Assembly (NCBI RefSeq): GCF_030272615.1
Contig: NC_081409.1
Coordinates: forward strand, 915,597,340-915,661,339
Source: Cryptomeria japonica
Lineage: Eukaryota; Streptophyta; Pinopsida; Cupressales; Cupressaceae
Reading direction: 5' to 3'
DNA: 64,000 nucleotides
Each line of letters begins with the position of its first letter. Within the stretch, counting starts at the first letter, position 1. Below, piece after piece: positions 58,470-64,000 of the stretch. The notes under the pieces are model-generated. The model was not told the DNA's origin. It worked only from the letters and a program-made list of their open reading frames with translations, and made no database searches. The translations under genes and the position numbers were made by a program.

Positions 58470-60665
58470 AAACCCTAGATTTGATGTAATTTTTCTCTTA
58501 TATTGTTTGGATATTTCTAAGTTGGAAAGAAGTGGCGGCCATAAGCATTTGTGGGAGATCAAAATCTCCATTTTATTTGATATAGGACAATAATGAGAAT
58601 ATGACCCTTTTTCAGCTTTGTAATAAACACAATGATAATATTTAGATCTCAAAAAATTCAGTGACAACACAGGTGTCAAATTTTTTGGTACCACATCCGA
58701 GGAGATTTCTTTAACTTGCATACTAGATTCTCTCTACCTTTCTCCACAAAGTGCTCTAGTTTCGACATGTAAATATCCTCCTTCAAGTCTCCATGAAGGA
58801 AGGTTGTCTTCACATCCATCTACTTGACTTCCAAATCATGAGAAACTCCTAGTGATAACAAGATCTGAATGGATGTCATCTTAGCTACGGGTGAGAATAT
58901 CTCCCTATGATCAATTACCTCCACCTGGGAATATCCCTTCTCAACCAATCATACCTTGTGCTTCTCGACACTACCATCTAGACTAAATTTCTTCTTGAAC
59001 ACCCATTTACAACCAATAGGTTTCCATCCTTCAGGAAAAGGTACTAGATCCCATGTAGCATTCTTCTTCAATGCAACCATCTCTTCATTCATGGATTCCA
59101 TCCATGAATTTGCATCATGCATACCCATTTCCTCTCTAACAGTCCTAGGTTCATCAATGTTAGCAATCAAAATAAAAATACAAATAGAATTTAACAATGA
59201 ATAAGCAAACCTTTTTGGTGAATATCTGTATCTTTCAAGTTATCGCCTATCACACGTAGACCTCCTAAAAAACTAAGGTTGAGGATCTTATTCCTCTTCT
59301 AAACACTTCTAGCTACTAGAGCTCTCCCCATTATCAATTCCCATAGGAGTACACAATTCAGCTCTCTTGGGAGTGGGTGGAATTTGAACTACCTCCTTTT
59401 GTTTCTCCTCCTTCTCTAGCTGTAAATCTACCGTGGTAGGTTTCAACTCACGGAAGATAATACTTTTTCTATAGAGCACCTTCTCTATAATTATATCCCA
59501 AAGCTTGTAACCCTTCACACCAACACAATAGCTGATGAAGATACATTTGACCACCAAGTATTCTCTAATTTCAATTTTTTTCACTAGGCACATGAGCATA
59601 TGCCTCACAACCAAAAACTCCTAGATTTCTCAATAAGGGATTCTTACTAGACAATGCTTCCGTAGGGGTATTTTCAACAAGCACCGAAAGAGAGGAGATC
59701 TATTTATCAGATAACATGCAATGGCTACCGCCTCATCCTAGAACTTTTGTTCAAGCCAAGTACCACTTAGCATACTCCTAACCCTCTCCATCAAAATTGT
59801 GTTCATCCTCTCTGCAACTCCATTTTTTTATTGTGTATATGGAGTTGTCTTATGTCTTTCAATCTTGTGGTCCTTATAGAACCTATCAAACTTAGCATAA
59901 TAAAGCTCGCCACCTTATTTGTCCTCAAACAATTAATTTTCCTATGAGTCTAATTTTCAATCAAGGACTTAAATTCCTTAAAATGATTAAAAAGTTTAGC
60001 TTTACTTCTAAGGAAATAAACAAATATCCTTCTAGAATAGTCATCTATGAAAGAAACAAAGTACAGAAATCTATTTAATGAAGGCATATTAACTAGACCA
60101 AATACATCATAATGAACATAGTCCAGAACCCCAGAAGACTTATGAGAACTAGAATAAAAGGAAATATGGTGTTGCTTTCCATAAACAAAATGTTCACAAA
60201 AGTTGAACTCGAGATTACAATCATCAAGGCCTTTAATGTAAGGCTCTTATTTTTAAGGCTTGTAAGCCTTTTTAACCTAAATGTAGCAAAGTCATTGATG
60301 CCACAATATTGTCTTCTCAAATGGGAGCTTCATCCCCAAAGCATTTGCACCCTTAGGTACCCAGAAACAACAACCATCAAGTGTTGATACAACATTCTTC
60401 TTCTCTACTGCTATCTAATAGTGAAGATGAAGAATCTAAAGCCCTTTCTTGGACTTCATAGAAGTGTTATTGAACTGAACTGTGTGTGCATCCAAATTAT
60501 ACAAAGTGTCTAACCAAACACCCTTAGCAAGCACCATAGAACCTATCATCAACTTGCATCCACCTTGCAATAAAACAATCTGCACTTCCACATTGCTCAG
60601 CTTGCTAACTGAAAACAATAAACAAAGAAAATTTAGCTTTACTTCTAAGGAAATAAACAAATAGT
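58470..60665 (-). mobile_element. Ty1/copia fossil, relative of the 20.8-kb element
   Basis: Minus strand, in copia order: protease end (VSKLSNVEVQIVLLQGG), GAG-pre-integrase and integrase debris (60.3-59.6 kb), integrase-RT linker (CIFISYCVGVKGYKLWDIII), and reverse transcriptase start (DLVPFPEGWKPIGCKWVFKK) down to about 58.5 kb. The wording is close to the copia element at 20837-26464 (for example KPVGCKWVFKKK), so it is the same or a sister family but much more decayed. No LTRs are seen. It has many breaks. Confidence 0.9.
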
Positions 60666-61330
60666 TTTTCTACTTTTGGACTCTAGCGCCTAACACCTTT
60701 GTTCTGCTTAGTCAACTCCAGGTTGTAGCCATGGGTTCATCACTGTACCTCATTTTTAAATCTACTACTTTCATCTGTACTTCTAATCTCTTTTTCATTT
60801 TGTTAATCTTGTTCAATTTAGCCTCTTTTAGCGTTGTTCTCTACACACATTAAATCATCAATAATACACAAATAATCAAATAGAAAAGGGGTGGATTTAA
60901 GACAATTTCGCTCTCCCTTGAGTCCTATAGTCAATCCCATTCACACCTAATAATGATGCTTGTGCAAAGGAATTAATCCTAGGTTAAATCCATGTTACTC
61001 TAGGATCACATTTCATGGTCATTATTTTGGTTGATCCAAATTATCTTGCACTTGCAATCATTTTAATTTTTCTTGCATACATTGTTGTTCTTGATTAATT
61101 TGCTAATTAGTGGCATGCTATATGTGAGTATCTTATTTGGAATTTGTAAAAATATTGTGTCTATTTTATAAAACAAAAATTTAAAACACTTTCTTCTAAA
61201 ATCTCATCAACCTATCCATCTTATCATCACTTTCTAAGATGATATGTATGCTTTAAAACTTATACTTCTTTATTATTTTTATGACCTGGTGATCTGTGGA
61301 TATGAAATTCTTATTAGAAGAATTTATTAT
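60666..61330. other. No recognisable gene
   Basis: AT-rich sequence between two fossils; may include leader sequence of the copia fossil. Confidence 0.35.
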
Positions 61331-61971
61331 TGTAGACACCTAAAACTTGCACACTTAATTAAAATAATTTATTTTATTTAATTATCATTTATCCATCCTA
61401 TTAGGTTTAATTAATATCCCCTTTTCTTCTATCTAACCATTAATTAAATACAACATACATTTAATTAATATCCCCTTTCTTCCATTAATTGAATAAATTC
61501 TATTTATTTAATTAAATTCCCTTCCACCATTTTAATTCAATTTACATTTAATTAAAATCATTTCTTCAAATAAATAAATCAATATTTATTTGTATAATCC
61601 CCCCCACTTGCATCTTCCTACAAATGTAAGTTGCATTAATTTTAGTTGAAATAATTTTTTTTATTTTAAATAAAATTCCTATTTATCCCACTTGCATTCT
61701 CCTACATTTTCCATTAACCTCCTAATCATTCTTCTAGAAGTCCTCAAATCCCACTTAACTAGCCTAGATTCCTCTAATCATGTCACATCCTTAAATTTGG
61801 GGGAATCACTTCTCCAAATTTGGGGAAAGTACTCTTCAAAATGTGTTGAAGACTTAACCTTTTTCAACAAGTAAACTTGTTGAGTCTTCCAAACATGTAA
61901 GGCCCTTACAAAAGCCTTGAAGGTTATCTACCTTCCAACAAGTTAACCTCCAAAGTCTTCAAAGAGCATTT
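61331..61971 (+). mobile_element. Gypsy-type LTR fragment
   Basis: Starts TGTAGACACCTAAAACTTG and shares the AT-rich TTAATTAAAT-type body of the LTR at 1559. It is cut at 61972 by another LTR. Confidence 0.5.
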
Positions 61972-62530
61972 TGTTGGTATTTTGGATATGTTGATATGGT
62001 TTTGTCATTGATGTCAACACCTATTAACACTTATCAACTCTAACACTTAGAGAATTGACAATATTCATCGGCAAGCAAGTGACTTATGCACAGTCACCGG
62101 TATCTGGTACACCAGCAAGATATATTGTTCACCGACACTTGGAATAACATGGAAAACACTTGGTTATGTCGAAGACATCATTTGGACACTTTGTCTTGGA
62201 GATTTGTTCATTGCTATATTCGTGTTTGCATATTTGTTGTTACCAGCAAATAGGTCCAGAATAAGCACCGACAGGATTATCTATTCCAGATCAGCATGAC
62301 ATGCTTTGGAGATGATTTATTAATGTTGTAAATACATTAAGCCGACATGTTGAATCACCATAGATAAAAATGCATGCTACCTTTTGTATTTTGTTAGATA
62401 AAACATCTTGCAAGTAGATCTTTGTTTTAGTTTGTTCAATTCTTGTGATTGATAGTTCTGAAAGTTGTTTTTGTTCAAAATGTCTCTATTTTGATGGTTT
62501 CCTGCTTCGTTAAAAACTCTAAAAGGTGAG
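61972..62530 (+). mobile_element. LTR of the TGTTGG/ACCGGT family, nested
   Basis: Starts TGTTGGTATTTTGG, with TTGTCATTGATGTCAA and CACCGGTATC further on, as in the solo LTR at 16717-18235. The right edge is uncertain. It lies inside the gypsy-type LTR, so it is the younger insertion. Confidence 0.5.
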
Positions 62531-63006
62531 ATTCCCCCAGTTGTAGTCAGGATTTTGCCCCTAGCTATGTACACTTCTTCGGTATAGATATATACATTGA
62601 CCACAAAGTCATGGTGAGATATGATGTGGATAATTGTTAGGATAATCAAGTACAGTGACTACGCTAAGTGTGTCCAAGATTGTGTTGCGTTTTTTCAAAG
62701 TTTTGTGATGGCCATGGGCTTAGTGCAAATGGATGCAAAAGATATGATATGGGTACATATAGATGGAAGAGTTGATATATCACAAATAACGCCTATTGCT
62801 AGGTTTTCGCTATTTGTATTGTTTGCACTTTTTGATTTGTTTTTTATTTTGATTTTGATTTTCTTGATTTTTTTGTATTTTTCTTAATTTTTTAATTTTT
62901 GTTGTATTTTTCCCTTATCCGTGCATTGGATAACTTAGGTATAGAAATTTTTGAGATGCACATTATTGATAGGTTTGTCAAACAGGTCCCCCTTTGATGT
63001 AGATAA
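62531..63006. other. 3' region of the gypsy fossil; no gene
   Basis: Non-coding. A polypurine tract on the minus strand (complement of GGTCCCCCTTT at 62984-62994) suggests that the fossil's 3' LTR begins just left of it. Confidence 0.4.
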
Positions 63007-64000
63007 CTAATATGCCCCCGATCCGTAAGCAGATATGATGACAAAAGGACCTACCCAATTTGGTTCAAACTTGCCCTTCTTTTCCCGATCCTGTTGATCG
63101 CGAGGATTTTCCTTTAGTACCAAGTAACCGATTTGAAATTCTCTTGGTTTTACCTTGTGATTGTAGCTCTGGCACATGTGTTGCTGATATGCTTTGAGGT
63201 GATCAAAAGCACATTTTTGGCGGTCATCTAGTAGCTTTAACTGTTCCTTTCTATTTACCCAATATTCCTCATTTGGATTGAGTCTTTTCAGTGATACTCT
63301 CAATGATGGAGTCTCAACCTCAATAGGTATAATTGCTTCTAATCCATACACAAGTGAGTATGGTGTAGTTCTTGCAGATGTGCGGATGCTAGTTCTGTAG
63401 GCCCATAATGCTGGGTTGAGTTGAACATGCCAATCACGACCAGCCTCGTTCACTGTTTTATTGAGGATTTTCAAGATGGTTTTGTTTGAGGCCTCTGCTT
63501 GGCCATTCCCTTGTGGATAGTATAATGTGTAGAAATGATGTTGGATATGGAATTGCTCGCAAAGTTCTTGCACATCTTGATTCTTGAAAGGTGTTCCATT
63601 ATCTGTGATAATGGAACTAAGAATGCCATATCGACAAATGAGATAATTCAGGATAAAAGAGGATATTTGCTTTCTGGTAACAGTAGTTAATGGAATGACC
63701 TCTATCCACTTTGTAAAATACTCAGTGGCCATGATGATAAACTTATGTCCATTTGATGATGAAGGATGAATCTTGCCCACTAGGTCAAGTCCCCATTGAC
63801 AAAATGGCCATGATGTGGTGAATGGTTGTAGCTCCTATGCTGGTACATATATAAGATTGCCATGAATTTGGCATTTTGGACATTTTCTGGCAAACTGATA
63901 TGATTCCTTTTCCATGGTCGGCCAATAATAACCCATCCTTAGAAGTTTCTTGGCGAGAGTAGGACCACTCAAATGTGTGCTAAAAATACCTTCATGAAGT
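63007..64000 (-). mobile_element. Ty3/gypsy fossil, integrase end (continues past the window)
   Basis: Minus strand: an integrase zinc-finger region (THLSGPTLAKKLLRMGYYWP; CPKCQIHGN) at about 63.99-63.85 kb. Then an integrase core with IIMATEYFTKWIEVIPL, IITDNGTPFKNQDVQELCEQ and YPQGNGQAEASNKTILKILN, holding the DDE acids. Then a C-terminal region ending NWVGPFVIISAYGSGAY. No chromodomain follows, so it fits the Tat/Athila side of plant gypsy elements and not the chromoviruses. The 257-codon part is open; the element as a whole appears broken, and it is cut by the window edge. Confidence 0.9.

Noticed and set aside
63007-63780. 257-codon open frame as a host gene
   Set aside because: It carries the retroviral-type integrase core and C-terminal region of a Ty3/gypsy element.

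Overview
This is a stretch of AT-rich plant nuclear DNA made mostly of transposable-element fossils, with a few host-gene copies and remnants between them. The plant call rests on several things. There are L-type lectin receptor kinase genes, PLS-type pentatricopeptide (PPR) remnants and an LRR-type receptor kinase remnant. There are Ty1/copia and Ty3/gypsy elements with the plant initiator-Met-tRNA primer site (TGGTATCARAGC), and interstitial CCCTAA/CCCTAAA-like DNA. The density of old nested elements and the long interstitial telomere-like block would suit a gymnosperm, but the species cannot be fixed from sequence alone.

Layout. 0-8.2 kb: an LTR-element remnant with an internal minisatellite, then a non-autonomous LTR element (3.2-8.1 kb) with its own acidic coding-like core. 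8.2-16.5 kb: duplicated 0.3-kb repeats around a small retroposon carrying a 172-codon coiled-coil ORF, a PPR remnant, an unclassified LTR-like repeat, a GC-rich foldback island, 97-bp tandem repeats, and a divergent but open histone H3-like ORF. 16.5-20.2 kb: degenerate telomere-like DNA in two ~1.1-kb higher-order units, one split by a solo LTR. 20.4-26.5 kb: a foldback element, then a Ty1/copia element with two 700-bp LTRs and 5-bp target duplications.

26.5-33.5 kb: a decayed lectin receptor kinase copy and duplicated flank, broken up by LTR-element debris. 34.9-38.4 kb: a tandem duplication whose first unit received a 5'-truncated LINE (18-bp target duplication) and whose second unit received a solo LTR. 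39.2-43.6 kb: a gypsy fossil, two tRNA-like (SINE-head-like) sequences and an LTR-like end. 43.7-45.4 kb: a 26-G run and 1.2 kb of alternating purine-pyrimidine microsatellite. 46.4-48 kb: receptor kinase and PPR remnants. 50.2-52.4 kb: copia and chromovirus fossils.

53.4-56.3 kb holds the best host gene, a full-length L-type lectin receptor kinase on the minus strand whose frame is interrupted in the extracellular/juxtamembrane part while the kinase domain is complete. 58.5-64 kb is again copia and gypsy fossil. No operon-like logic links these genes. The coherent story is local duplication of lectin receptor kinase DNA, then repeated insertion of retroelements. In two places a duplicated, uninserted copy of the target survives nearby and proves the insertion.
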